DNA of 64,000 nt from Histomonas meleagridis (Eukaryota; Parabasalia; Tritrichomonadida; Dientamoebidae): assembly GCA_020186115.1 (NCBI GenBank), contig WSYJ01000140.1, forward strand, positions 62,001-126,000. Reading direction: 5' to 3'. Each line of letters opens with the position of its first letter. Position 1 is the stretch's first letter. The position numbers and the translations under genes are program-made. Under the pieces are notes generated by a model. That model was given only the letters and a program-made list of their open reading frames with translations. It was not told where the DNA came from and made no database searches. This document shows positions 28,101 to 37,825 of this stretch, in pieces.

Positions 28101-31008
28101 TCCTAAATCAGTTAATATAATTCAAGATTCCGCATTTTATTCCACAAATTTATCGAAATTGGAAGTTGGTGATAATTTAATAGAAATTGGTGCAAAAGCT
28201 TTTTCATTATGTCCTAACTTACAAACAGTTTTATGTCCAAATGTAACATCTATAGGTGAAGAATGTTTCTCACAATGTATTAATTTGAAAAGTATTTCAT
28301 TTTTATCTCTTGAGAATAGTTCCAAATTATGTTTTTCTGATTGTTATTCATTAGATAGTTTAAATTTGCCTTCTCTTAAATTTATTGGTATTTCATCATT
28401 TTCAAAATGCGATGGATTAAAATCTATCGAATTATCGACAGTAGAAATTATATCAGAATCTTCATTTTATAATTGTTATAATGTTAAAACTATGAAATTA
28501 CAAAATGTCGAAAAAATTGGAAACAAAGCATTTCAAAATGTTGTTGTTTTAACTAATCTTGAATTACCTAAAGTCAAAGAAATTGGTGATTATTGTTTTG
28601 ATGGATGTGTACAATTAACAACATTTAATGCACCGAATCTTATAAATTGTAGTAAATTTTCATTCCAAGGAAATAATAATATAAATATTTTTAATATGCC
28701 TAATTTAGAAGTTGCATCTGATTATTTATTTTCGAATAAGAATATCAATTCTATTAATATTAACAAATGTATTAAATTTGGAAACTCTTGTTTTTTAAAT
28801 AGTGTTTTTAATGGTACTTTATATTTTAAAAGTGTTAAAGAAATTGGTGATTATTGTTTTTGTAATAGTAATAATTTAATATCCATTAATTTCCCTAATG
28901 TAACTTATATTGGTATTAATTCATTTCAGAATTGTAAATCACTTAAAAGTATTTCTTTAACATCATTAAGAATATGTTCAAATTATGCATTCGAAGGTTG
29001 TACTTCAATTATTGATATTGAATTTGAAAATTTAGAAATCCTTGGAGATGAAGTATTTAAAGATTCAAGTTTGAAAACATTAAAAGCACCGAATTTAATC
29101 GAATTTGGTTATCGATGTTTTGCTGATTTACGAAATTATAATTTCACATTCGATTTTCCTAATGTAACAAAACTTGGCATCGAATGCTTTATGAATTCAT
29201 CACTTACTTCCATATTTTTAAATAATGTCCAAAATGTATCAAAAAGATGTTTTGCTTATTGTGATGAACTCAATTCATTATCATTGCCAAACCTATTATA
29301 TATTGATGAATATTCTTTTTATTCATGTAATTCAATCAAAGCGATTTACTTCCATCTTTTGATAGAAATTGGTCCTTATGCATTTTCTGAATGTTCAAAT
29401 ATAGTAACCGTTTATTTATCTAATTTACAAATTATTAGAGAAGGCGCATTTCGAAATTGTAGATTAATTCAATCAATAAATTTAGAAAATATTATTGAAA
29501 TAGAAAAAAATGCATTTTCTAATTGTTATTCACTTGAACAATTTTCTTGTTCTTCATTAAAGAAAATAGGAAACGCTGTTTTAATTAATTGTTCATCATT
29601 AAAATATGTTAATTTACCAATGCTTGAATTTGTTGATGATAATTTATTTTATGATTGTCAATCATTGATAGATGTAAAACTTGATAATATTATAACAATT
29701 GGTACTTCATCATTCGAAAAATGTGTTTCATTAAATTCGATCTTTTTACCTAATATTAAAACAATTGGTGATTGTTCATTTAAAGATTGTTCATCATTAA
29801 TAACATTTAATAATTTGAATGTACAAACAATTGGAAAAATGTCATTTGAAAATTGTTATAAATTAGAAACAATTCAAATGTCAAATTTACAAACAATTGG
29901 AGATTATTCATTTAAAGATTGTGTTTCACTTGTTAATGTTGAAATAGAAAATATTAAAGTAATTAGTGATTCAATATTCGAAAATTGTAAATCAATAAAA
30001 ACAATTTCATTACCGAAAGTTACAGAAGTTGGAAATTCTTCATTTAAAAATTGTATTTCATTACAAAATATTTCATTTGGTAATGTAATTTCTATTGGTA
30101 AATATTCATTTTTAAATTGTTATTCTTTAACAACAATAAATTTATCAAATGTTCAAACAATTAATGACAATTCATTTGAAAATTGTATTTCACTTATAAA
30201 CATATCATTAAACATAATAACGTTAGGAAATTCAGCATTTATAAATTGTACGAAACTTTTATCAATTAATTTTCCAAAACTTTTAACTATTCAATCATAT
30301 ACATTTTATAATTGTCTTCAACTTAAACATGTTCAACTTCAAAATGTTACAACAATTGAAAAATTTTCATTTACGAATTGTAAATCGATAGAAATAATTA
30401 ACTTTAATCAAACGAATAAAATTTGTACTAGTTCATTTGAAAATTGTAGTTCACTTACAACTGTATTATTACCACGTTTATATACAATTGATGGAGACAA
30501 ATGTTTTTCGAATTGTTATTCTTTAAATTTAATATATTTTCCAATTCTATATAATGTACAAAATGATAATTCATTAATATTCGAAAATTGTAGTTCGTTA
30601 TATATAATTTCTTTCCCTGAAAGTCCTCCACATTTTAATCCGAATATTTTCGATTTTACAGGAAAAAAGAAAATATATAAAAATGGTCACGTTGTTTATG
30701 ATATTGTTTTATGTTTGCCTTACAGAAAAAATTATGAAAATTATGTCGTCGATGGTATAAATGAATGGAATGGTATATTGACTTTGGAGCCTGATAATTA
30801 TTTTGATGTTTGTAAGTTTACAAGTGATACAAAACAAGATAAATATGGATTAACTATCGGATTATCTGTGGGTGGAGTGGTTTTAGTAATAATTATCATA
30901 GTAATATCTGTTGTAGTTTATATGAACTATAGGGAAAATAAGTTGTTGAGTATGCAAATGAATGAACATTTGTTGCTGACTTCTTCAGTTATTGAGGACT
31001 TTGGATAA
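25135..31008 (+). CDS. BspA-like leucine-rich-repeat surface protein
   Basis: This 1957-residue type I membrane protein belongs to the BspA-like (LRR_5, Treponema pallidum-type LRR) family, greatly expanded in trichomonads and implicated in host or bacterial contact. A signal peptide (MISLLVFLLYSYNTCQATFF) is followed by about 75 LRRs of roughly 23 residues. Their consensus is IPNSVxxIGxxAFxxCxxLxxI. They change after residue 1000 to a variant with LPNVxxIGxxSFxNC. A single transmembrane helix lies near 1907-1930 (GLSVGGVVLVIIIIVISVVVY). A 27-residue cytoplasmic tail (NYRENKLLSMQ ... VIEDFG) ends the protein. There are no breaks in 5.9 kb. It starts at the first ATG, 41 nt after the last AACGTT palindrome. 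Confidence 0.93.
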   Translation: MISLLVFLLYSYNTCQATFFKTNGTLFIQKDEDFTNEFEMQTNYLIIDGEVQNIPNNAFSLWPSIISITIGNSIISIGDFAFNFCSSVQTVTLSEKLKTIGGCAFTGCSISTIKIPSSLIFLNYTAFQSCQYLKSIYVDEGNSYYSNYDNDGIIYSKDLTTIVISPSGKEFPNGKFYVPNNVVSIGDHAFYSCQTLNEVILSENVKYIGKYSFYFCYYLKYISMSNSLTKIDQSAFRQCVSFVEITLGDKITEINKYTFFQCTSLTHIKIPKTIKIIKEGAFQSCQRIETIEFEEGTTLEVIGDEAFGVCSGLTEIIIPNSVNEIGNYTFTNCIQLQNVIIGENVKIIGEYVFSDCTSLRSITIPKSVEIIGYNIFILCKSLKSIKVNENNQNFANYQNDDVLYDKNIKRLLSFPISYSDQTFEIPNTITIIDNYAFYSCTILTNIKISNLVETIGNYAFYGCTSLLNITIPNSVETIGKNAFEGCTLLTKVIISESVKYIGDNAFAKCISIQMYDVSAENSFYSNYNNDKVLYNKNFTNLLYYPTQNNIETFEIPNTVVKINDYSFSNSKYLKNIIVPNSLKTIGKYSFYCCYSLTNITKLNSVILIDEYAFCSCEALKTISFGEQLETIGIYSFYSAHIRSIIIPNSVKSIGKYAFYMCYYLNEVEIGENVETIGEYAFSSCIFNKVIIPNSVISLGTYTFEQNYYLESVIIGDNIKVIPGSCFSNCNSLKYITFPKGLIEIGNSAFKNCKYLSNIILPDSITTIKNNAFDSCSSLKNITLGKNLISIKNNVFQNCGLINIIIPNLVLTIGESTFQKCESLESITLNENLLTIRKKLFSSCTNLRNITIPNSVYSIESYAFYSCSNLETITFGENVKNIGRGSFQSCLHLKNITIPNKVTSIQESVFQGCQNLEKTVFNENIIEIESFAFQSCNSLRNITIPNSVASLGSSAFLSCNKLENVIISENIKIIQSSTFSSCNKLSNINIPKSVNIIQDSAFYSTNLSKLEVGDNLIEIGAKAFSLCPNLQTVLCPNVTSIGEECFSQCINLKSISFLSLENSSKLCFSDCYSLDSLNLPSLKFIGISSFSKCDGLKSIELSTVEIISESSFYNCYNVKTMKLQNVEKIGNKAFQNVVVLTNLELPKVKEIGDYCFDGCVQLTTFNAPNLINCSKFSFQGNNNINIFNMPNLEVASDYLFSNKNINSININKCIKFGNSCFLNSVFNGTLYFKSVKEIGDYCFCNSNNLISINFPNVTYIGINSFQNCKSLKSISLTSLRICSNYAFEGCTSIIDIEFENLEILGDEVFKDSSLKTLKAPNLIEFGYRCFADLRNYNFTFDFPNVTKLGIECFMNSSLTSIFLNNVQNVSKRCFAYCDELNSLSLPNLLYIDEYSFYSCNSIKAIYFHLLIEIGPYAFSECSNIVTVYLSNLQIIREGAFRNCRLIQSINLENIIEIEKNAFSNCYSLEQFSCSSLKKIGNAVLINCSSLKYVNLPMLEFVDDNLFYDCQSLIDVKLDNIITIGTSSFEKCVSLNSIFLPNIKTIGDCSFKDCSSLITFNNLNVQTIGKMSFENCYKLETIQMSNLQTIGDYSFKDCVSLVNVEIENIKVISDSIFENCKSIKTISLPKVTEVGNSSFKNCISLQNISFGNVISIGKYSFLNCYSLTTINLSNVQTINDNSFENCISLINISLNIITLGNSAFINCTKLLSINFPKLLTIQSYTFYNCLQLKHVQLQNVTTIEKFSFTNCKSIEIINFNQTNKICTSSFENCSSLTTVLLPRLYTIDGDKCFSNCYSLNLIYFPILYNVQNDNSLIFENCSSLYIISFPESPPHFNPNIFDFTGKKKIYKNGHVVYDIVLCLPYRKNYENYVVDGINEWNGILTLEPDNYFDVCKFTSDTKQDKYGLTIGLSVGGVVLVIIIIVISVVVYMNYRENKLLSMQMNEHLLLTSSVIEDFG

Positions 31009-32073
31009 AATTCCATTTGGAATTTCCCAAAGTTTTTGTTAAATTAAAATGATTATCACATAATAAAATAGGTTTGAGTGTAGATTACATTTTTTTTTTT
31101 TTTTTTGAGACTGTTTTTATAATTATAGATAAAAATACAAAAATGAAAACTCATATATTGATAAATTTGCTGAACATAATATGTTCCCCTAATTTGAACA
31201 ATTTAGCATTATGCGGAAATACTTTTTGAGCGAAGATAATATATTATGAACTTACGTTTGGCTATTCTTAGTGTATATAGTATGAAAATATGAGCTGAAT
31301 GAAAAATAGCGCTTGACGATCGTTATAACATGTTCATATAGACAGTAGTTAAACGGATAACATGTTAGTATAGGTTGTATCCGACAGTAAAAGATTAGCT
31401 CGCTAAGTGCTCCATTTTTTGAAACTTCTGTACTTTTGGGAATTAATGTCGAAAAACCATTTGAAGAATTTGCCCAAATAATCATAAAACGGGAAGAAAA
31501 AAAGAAAAGAGGGAACAAATTTGTTCCATAAGTTAATTTGTTTATAAAATTTTTTTTGTTCTCTCCATCAACAGTAACAATACTTTGGTAAACTGACACT
31601 GACGTTAAACTATTCGATAATTATCTGAAGTATATATATCCTAATCTTTACGATTTCCATTCTTGAATCCAATTTGTTTTGTCCAATGCTCATGGATGTT
31701 GTTTATAAGCAACATTATAAATATAAATTTGAAATAAATCCAAAATGCATTTTGAAAAAAATTAACTTTAAATTTAAGGTTTTTATCATTTTCAAACTGC
31801 CGCGATAATATTTTAATATTTTTACTTTTCAAGCTCCAATGGGAGAGTAAAATTTTTCATGAAAAAGATGAAAATATATTATATTATTATATATTATGAG
31901 AAAAGCATGCTTTTTGGCGATTTTACAACAACTTTTTTGTGGAAATTGCAACATTTTGTGAAAATAAACCTTTTTCATTCAATATTTTCTATGAGGTCTC
32001 GCAACCCCAAAATTTCAATTAAAAGTCATGCAAAAATCCTTAAAATTTCAAGAATCACCAAAAAAAATTTCAA
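31009..32073. other. 1.06-kb region without recognised gene
   Basis: The region contains a long T run (about 31090-31107) and a leftward 115-codon frame at 31252-31599 that opens with a GTG and has no recognised family. Base composition is locally less A+T-rich around 31240-31470, so a short or decayed gene cannot be excluded. Confidence 0.35.
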
Positions 32074-34296
32074 ATGCAATCTCATTCCAAGATTAGCGAA
32101 ACCTTCGAAAATAATGATATTAAATCGAAACCTACAATCATGGAATTATTATTTAAACTTGAACAAATCATTTTTAATTTAACTCAAGATAACTTTGAAT
32201 TAACAATTGATCAAACAATGAAATTATTCGATTTAGATTTCCCATATTCATATAATAAAATTATTAGTAATTTGGTTTATTTTGCATTTTATTCTAATAA
32301 CGAACTTAATATATATTAAAATTATTTGGAAACAATACAAATAAAAGAAAAAGAAATTCAAAAAAATGTTACAAATATAACAAAAATTTTTAGTAATCAT
32401 ATAAGTAAAATAGGTTCTCAATAATCATATTATTTACTTGAGGAAATGATTAGACGAAATTTGATTGATTCTAATATTACAAAAAATATTCGATCATTTT
32501 ATTTTATGCATTATAAAGTAAACCCTGATATTAATGCTTTATTTTTTAGTTCACCTAATAAAGCATTTTTTACTTATGAAGAACTATCAAAGAATGATTT
32601 TGAACTTCATAAGCAATTAATTAAAAAAGGAGTTAATCCAAATGAAATTGCAAAAGTAATTCGAAATGATGAAATAGAAAAACTTCAAGAAATATCATCT
32701 CAAAATGATTTTGATTTTAATCAAACAATTCCAAAATCACTTTATGAAAGATATTCATTTATTAATCATAAAAATGTTACGTTAATTGATTATGCAGCAT
32801 TTTTTTCTTCAGTTAAATGTTTTAAATATTTGCTTATGAATGGAGCAGAAGTAGATAACACAGGTAAATATGCAATTGCAAGTGGAAATGAAGAAATTAT
32901 TCATTTATGTGAACAAAATCATTCATCATTTGCAGGTGCATATGAAACAGCAATCCAATTCCATCAAAATGATATCTTTAAGTATGTTTATGAACATAAA
33001 TTAGAACAAATATATGAAAATGCTCAATATTTAATACGTAAATTTTCATCAAAAGAACATTCTTATCCAGTCAATATCAATGACTTGGGATGTTTATGTA
33101 TAAAAACAGGAAACTATGAAATTTTTTCATTTTTACAAGGAGTAGGGCTGAAAATAAATGATAGTATTATTGATGAAGCAGCAAAAGTCGGAAATTTATA
33201 TCTTGTTAAATATTTCCTTCAAAATAATCAAACCCCAAAAGATATTTTTATTTTCTCTTCGGAATCAGGAAATATTGAACTTGTGAAATATGTTTTTGAA
33301 CTAAAAGAAATTAATATTAATACTATGGATAATTCAAAATTATATTTAATGCTTATTTTAATGTTTTATTTACAAATGATATTTGGAAATTATATAAATT
33401 ATTAGAGACAGCATTTTTAAAAGCATCTGAAAATGGCCATATAGAAATAGTTAAATTTCTTCTTGAACAAAAAGGAATTGATATTAAAGCTAGAGACGTT
33501 TGTTTGATTTCATTAAAATTTGCTTTTATAATTTTATATTTCCATATAAAATTTGCGAACTATTTATTTTATTTCAAACACCACTTATTTTGGCATCATT
33601 AAATGGTCATATAGAAATTGTTAAATTACTTCTCGAACAAAAAGGAATTGATATTAATAATAAAGATATTTATTTATCTTATTTGATATTTCTTTTAATA
33701 ATTTTTTATTTCAAAATAATATTTAGAAATTATTTACATCATTTAAAACAGCACTTATATATGCATCTGAAAATGGTCATATAGATATAGTTAAATTACT
33801 TCTTGAACAAAAAGGAATTGATGTTAATGCCAAAAATATTTATTTGTTTTAATTATAATTTATTTTAATAATTTGGTATTTTCTAATAATATTTGGAAAT
33901 TATTTAAATTATTTGACACAGCACTTATTTTTGCATCTTATTATGGTAAAATAGAAATAGTTAAGTTACTTCTTGAACAAGAAGGAATTGATATTAATGC
34001 TAAAGATATTTATTTGTTTTATTTAATATTTATTTTAATAATTTTATATTTCAAAATAATATTTGGAAATTATATAAATTATTTAATACAGCACTTATTT
34101 TAGCATCTAAAATGGTCATACAGAAATCGTTAAATTGATAAATGAAAGAAAGGTAAATACAAATACCTTTGATTTTAGTGTATTAACGAACAAAAATAAC
34201 TTCTTGTTATTAAATGGTTTTCAAAATAATTTTAAATTCAAGGAAGATACTCATAAAAACTCAAATAACAAAAATATTTCTGGTCAATTGACATAA
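32074..34296 (+). pseudogene. DUF3447/ankyrin-repeat locus B, with nonsense codons
   Basis: This is the same architecture as locus A. The N-terminal region starts at ATG 32074 (IIFNLTQDNFELTIDQTMKLFD). Two in-frame TAA follow: 32317-32319, and one near 32421 where the paralogues have Glu (SQ-stop-SYYL against TQESYYL). DUF3447 is open at 32446-33405 (VIRNDEIEKLQE, LIDYAAFFSSVKCFKYLLMNGAEV). Five ankyrin units, each 170 bp apart, follow. The last has four A at SKNGH where five are needed (about 34109). Beyond that the frame continues as NGHTEIVKLINERK and then a unique Asn-rich tail ending at TAA 34294-34296. The coding parts are otherwise well preserved, so inactivation seems recent. Confidence 0.75.
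33411..34140 (+). repeat. 170-bp ankyrin/spacer tandem repeat, locus B
   Basis: Five units are aligned at the same base as in locus A: 33412, 33582, 33752, 33922 and 34092, exactly 170 bp apart each time. The spacer reads as a hydrophobic run (for example IYLFYLIFILIILYFKIIFG) but ends out of frame with the next ankyrin repeat. It closes with (T/A)ACA(G/C) in front of CACTTAT. Confidence 0.88.
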
Positions 34297-34669
34297 GTAC
34301 ACAAACTAATAATATTGAAATCAATTCAAGAAAAACATCATCTAAATCATTACATTATCAAAATGTAATCCATATAAATTTACAATAAAAAAATTTAAAG
34401 GGAATTACTTTAACAAACTCAAAATGTTCATAAAAACTTCATAGCTATCGTGAAAATGTGATGAAATTACTTCTTTTATCGATTTATGTGATTGTAGTTC
34501 AGATTTGTTGATTTGAAGAAATTTTGGGTAGGCTAGTGAAATCAAAGAAATTATTGGCAGATGTTGTAAAATTATCAAAAAGTTACGATTTTTAATTGAA
34601 TGCATGATTCAAGTATTTTGAGCTGTTCGTTTAATGCCTAAAAAAAGAAAAATGTGAACGTTTAAAAAA
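34297..34669. other. spacer upstream of hydrolase-like gene
   Basis: This stretch is A+T-rich and carries no gene. GAACGTTTAAA at 34656-34666 sits directly before the next ATG and resembles elements upstream of the genes at 49939 and 51267. Confidence 0.4.
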
Positions 34670-35692
34670 ATGAATGTACAAAATGACCTTGTTGAATATG
34701 CGCGAGACATTTTGAAAAAAGTTATTATCCAAGGAGATATAAAATCACTACATGATTCTTTGGTTGATGAACTTCGTGATGTTTTAACTATACAAATACT
34801 TGCGCAACGGATTTCAAAAATTGATGAAATTTCAGAAATTAGAAATGCAACAGAGCCAAAGCTTAATTTGCTTTCTCCTGGCTTTTGGACTTTTGATATA
34901 CCTGTGATCATCAAATCGACTGAATGGCTTGCTCACTTCTCTATCAATTCCTCGCATAAAATCAATGACTTTAACTTTTCTCAAAAACCACATTTCATTC
35001 CAGCATCATATTTTAATCCACACAAAGTAATTTGCCAACAATTATCAGATCTTCCACAAATTTATTACATAAAACCAGTAAAACGTAAAACTGTCAAACT
35101 CCCCATAGCAGTATTTATTCATGCTGCTGTCCAACTTGATCTTGATGGTCATATGGGGATGCGATATCCGTTTCGTGATCTTGATTTTTTAGCTCAACAT
35201 AAAGTTGGGCTTATCCGTAATTCGTATGAGAATTATGGTGAGCCAGACACCGTAGTTTGTATTGCGCTTAAATCTATTGATGCTGCACTTTCTCTAGAAG
35301 AACATGAAAGTATAACATTAATTCTTCATGGTTTTGCGGCTTTGTTTCTTCCTAATATCTTAGAAAAACGTGGCTCTTTAATATCGAAAATAATCCTTAT
35401 TAATCCCGCATGGGAAGCACTTCCTGAATCAAATCTTGAGAATATGAGCATAGATAAGGTAAAATGTGATTTACCGATAATGTTAATTGGTTGTGAAAAT
35501 GATCAAATAATGATAAAAGATCATTTCGATATGTGGAAAGAAGCTCTTGGGAATTCATATGCTTTATGGTTTGAAAATTGTGACCATTTTTTGATGAGAG
35601 CATTAAGAATTCCAACAGAAAATGATTATACAGTTGAGGGACATGTAGAAGAGAAAGTTATGCGTAAAATGATACAATGGATGAAGCAATAA
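34670..35692 (+). CDS. alpha/beta-hydrolase-like protein lacking the nucleophile
   Basis: This 340-residue protein has a C-terminal alpha/beta-hydrolase-like domain: a strand ITLILHGFAALFL where GHSxGG is expected, IILINPAWEALPE, LPIMLIGCENDQIMI with a plausible acidic residue, and FENCDHFLMRA with the conserved His. The nucleophile position reads L219-H-G221-F-A-A, so the Ser is missing. The N-terminal 100 residues are helical and unrecognised. The layout recalls KANL3/TEX30-type hydrolase-like proteins, which also act as non-catalytic regulators, but that match is weak. It starts at the first ATG; MNVQNDLVEYARDIL is a plausible amphipathic start. Confidence 0.55.
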   Translation: MNVQNDLVEYARDILKKVIIQGDIKSLHDSLVDELRDVLTIQILAQRISKIDEISEIRNATEPKLNLLSPGFWTFDIPVIIKSTEWLAHFSINSSHKINDFNFSQKPHFIPASYFNPHKVICQQLSDLPQIYYIKPVKRKTVKLPIAVFIHAAVQLDLDGHMGMRYPFRDLDFLAQHKVGLIRNSYENYGEPDTVVCIALKSIDAALSLEEHESITLILHGFAALFLPNILEKRGSLISKIILINPAWEALPESNLENMSIDKVKCDLPIMLIGCENDQIMIKDHFDMWKEALGNSYALWFENCDHFLMRALRIPTENDYTVEGHVEEKVMRKMIQWMKQ

Positions 35693-37112
35693 ACTATGTA
35701 TAATAAAAGACCTATTTTTATAAGCAATTATTAACATGAATCAGCAAGAAGAAATCGTAATATTACAATTCTTTATTGAATTCAACATTTTGTTATGATT
35801 TTTAAGCTTTATACAAATATAAAAATATTACAGCTATATAAAAAATATAATATTTATTGTAAAAATGATGATGAAACACAACAACACCCAACTATGAAAT
35901 ACATAGCTAAAATTTATGATTTTATTTTCAGTGATTTAAATAGTTTATCATTAAAATTTATCCAAAACAGTGTATATCGTTTTTTATTTATATTAAAAAC
36001 TTTTTTCTTTTGGGAATTGATTAAGTGAGGAATTTCTTGTTCAAAATTCAATGCATTGGTTTGGTGATGAACCATCTTATCTTCATTCCTCGTGAGCGAA
36101 TCTGGATTTACTTTTCCAATTATAATATTATATATATTCGTATTCGTTTTTAAAGGATTTCACATCGAGGCGTTTATTAATAAGTCATTTGCAAATTTGA
36201 ACTTTTAACATTAATACCAACGCAAACATTTACACAAAGTAACACAACAATAAAATTAAATACATTTTCACAACCCAATAATTTTTCACAATCAAAAACA
36301 AATACACAAAGTAACACATACTCTAAGCTGAATATATTAATTTTATCATGTATAAACAATATAACATATTCTGTAACAATTACATTTTCATATTCATATT
36401 ATCAAATATATTACTATTATAGTAATTATTTTACATTAATGACTTTAGTAGAATAATAATATACAAGTAATAATAATAATAATCATCCATCAATTATTGT
36501 TATAATTGTTGATAAAAATATTATAATTCTTGTTATCTTAATCTTAATTTTTTTTTATAAAGGTTTTTTTTTGCAGCTTTAATGAAAATTATTAACATTA
36601 TTTCATGAACTCCTTTGTGAAATAGAAGTCTTTCTTCCTCACAGTTGAATGCATTGCAATATTTCTTTAATAGCTTCATTTAAAGTTAACTTTATTGATT
36701 TGCAATTTTAGTATTTTTCTTCATCACTTACATCATATAAAATTAATTTACAATGAACTTGAGATGATGGAGTTAATATTAACCTATTTGACTTCTCGTT
36801 ATCAAAAGTAATTAACCAATACATACATTTCCTTGAAGATCATATCAGCTGTCTAATTTTCCAGAAAATTTCTCCTTTAGGAAGGCGATTTTTAAGTTTT
36901 TTGTTGTAGAAATTTAAGATGATGAATAGATTAAGAAATAAACCATACATATGTGTGTTGCAAAAAATCTTTTTTTTATCCATTGGTAACTTGAATATCA
37001 ATGAGAATGAAAAATATTTCTGCAATAAATTCATTATAAACAGGTAAAACAAAAGTTTTATTAATAATTATTACAAATATTTGTGGAGCATTTCTTCTAA
37101 AGAAGAAGATGT
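35693..37112. other. 1.4-kb region with a decayed surface-protein fragment
   Basis: No intact gene is seen. Most is simple A+T-rich sequence. A remnant of a BspA-like protein C-terminus is visible at 36205-36562 (annotated separately). Confidence 0.5.
36205..36562 (+). pseudogene. remnant of a BspA-like protein C-terminus
   Basis: In the frame starting at 36226 the stretch reads TFTQSNTTIKLNTFSQ, NFSQSKTNTQSNTYSKLN, ITYSVTITFSYSYYQIYYYY. Two stops follow (VE**YTS), then NNNNNHPSIIVIIVDKNIIILVILILIFFYK. This parallels the stalk, Tyr-rich segment, Asn-rich linker, transmembrane helix and basic stop-transfer of the BspA-like protein at 55099-56937 (FTQSSSFTKSNTLTQ, FTYISTVYIYYQYK, NNKNNSTIIAVGVC, LIRKKKK). 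No LRR part is left upstream. Confidence 0.65.
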
Positions 37113-37625
37113 TCAAAATTTTTCTCCTCTTATTGGTGTTAATTGAATTTCTCCTTCGCTGGGATCAACTTTACAAACTAGAACAGAATCGGGTCCCTTC
37201 CATTGGATAACCATTTTAGGCGGTCCTGTTAATGCGTATAAATCAATTGATTGATCGGGCTCAATTAGCTCAGCATCACTTGGATCAATCCAAGCACATG
37301 TCGCAAATAACTCTGAGTTTGAAAGATCTGCAAGTTCATTGTCAACTTCTGCTGTTAATCTATTTATTTCCATCTCTTTTTGTGATAACTGTGAATTAAA
37401 TTGATTACCGAAATTTGTATGAGATCCTAACCATCTCACTTTTGATTTTCCACTCCTTTCTACTAAACCAACTCCAGCTAAAACATTAGTTACATCGTAT
37501 AATCTTCTTTTTGTTGTTCTTAGTTCCTTTTCAACAGTAGCAAGTTCAACGTCATTTCCATTGGCCTCGGTTAAAATACGAACGAATCCTTGTGTAAGAT
37601 GAACGAGTGTTTGTTTGTCGGCCAT
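37113..37625 (-). CDS. E2F-family transcription factor
   Basis: This 170-residue protein resembles E2F, the winged-helix cell-cycle regulator of S-phase genes. The DNA-binding domain (about 5-68) reads LVHLTQGFVRIL ... VELATVEKELRTTKRRLYDVTNVLAGVGLVERSGKSKVRWLG. It contains the RRxYDVxNVLxGxGL recognition-helix signature that distinguishes E2F from DP. A leucine-rich dimerisation coil follows (QLSQKEMEINRLTAEVDNELADL) and then a short marked-box-like segment (LYALTGPPKMVIQWKG). It is much shorter than animal E2Fs and lacks the C-terminal pocket-protein-binding domain. The ATG at 37625 is the first Met. The promoter carries an inverted repeat of the initiator sequence. Confidence 0.88.
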   Translation of the reverse strand: MADKQTLVHLTQGFVRILTEANGNDVELATVEKELRTTKRRLYDVTNVLAGVGLVERSGKSKVRWLGSHTNFGNQFNSQLSQKEMEINRLTAEVDNELADLSNSELFATCAWIDPSDAELIEPDQSIDLYALTGPPKMVIQWKGPDSVLVCKVDPSEGEIQLTPIRGEKF

Positions 37626-37636
37626 TTTTGAGCTCG

Positions 37637-37670
37637 TGTCACTTTTGTTTTAATTATGAAAAAAGTGACA
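37637..37670 (-). promoter_or_regulatory. initiator inverted repeat upstream of E2F gene
   Basis: Two perfect 10-bp arms, TGTCACTTTT (37637-37646) and AAAAGTGACA (37661-37670), are separated by 14 nt. Read on the gene's strand, the distal arm gives TCACTTTT, an initiator-like site with A about 42 nt before the ATG. The proximal arm is the same sequence facing the other way. Confidence 0.55.
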
Positions 37671-37825
37671 ATAATCGACAAATCGCGTCAAGTTATTGTT
37701 CGAAACAAAAAATGAAAAACTTTTTAAGAGATATGCACAATAATGTGTCATGCTTCAAAACATTTTTTATATGATATTAACAACGAAAGATAAATTCTTT
37801 ATTCAAATAAATGAAAGTATTTATT

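Noticed and set aside
31252-31599. 115-codon leftward ORF as a decayed transposase or gene
   Set aside because: It has a GTG start and no motif I can match. Without a database search there is no support beyond openness.
32317-32425. Reassignment of TAA to Glu, suggested by TAA at Glu positions in ankyrin genes
   Set aside because: Other intact genes in the window (for example H2A, ALG1 and E2F) terminate at TAA with family-typical C-termini, so TAA is a normal stop.
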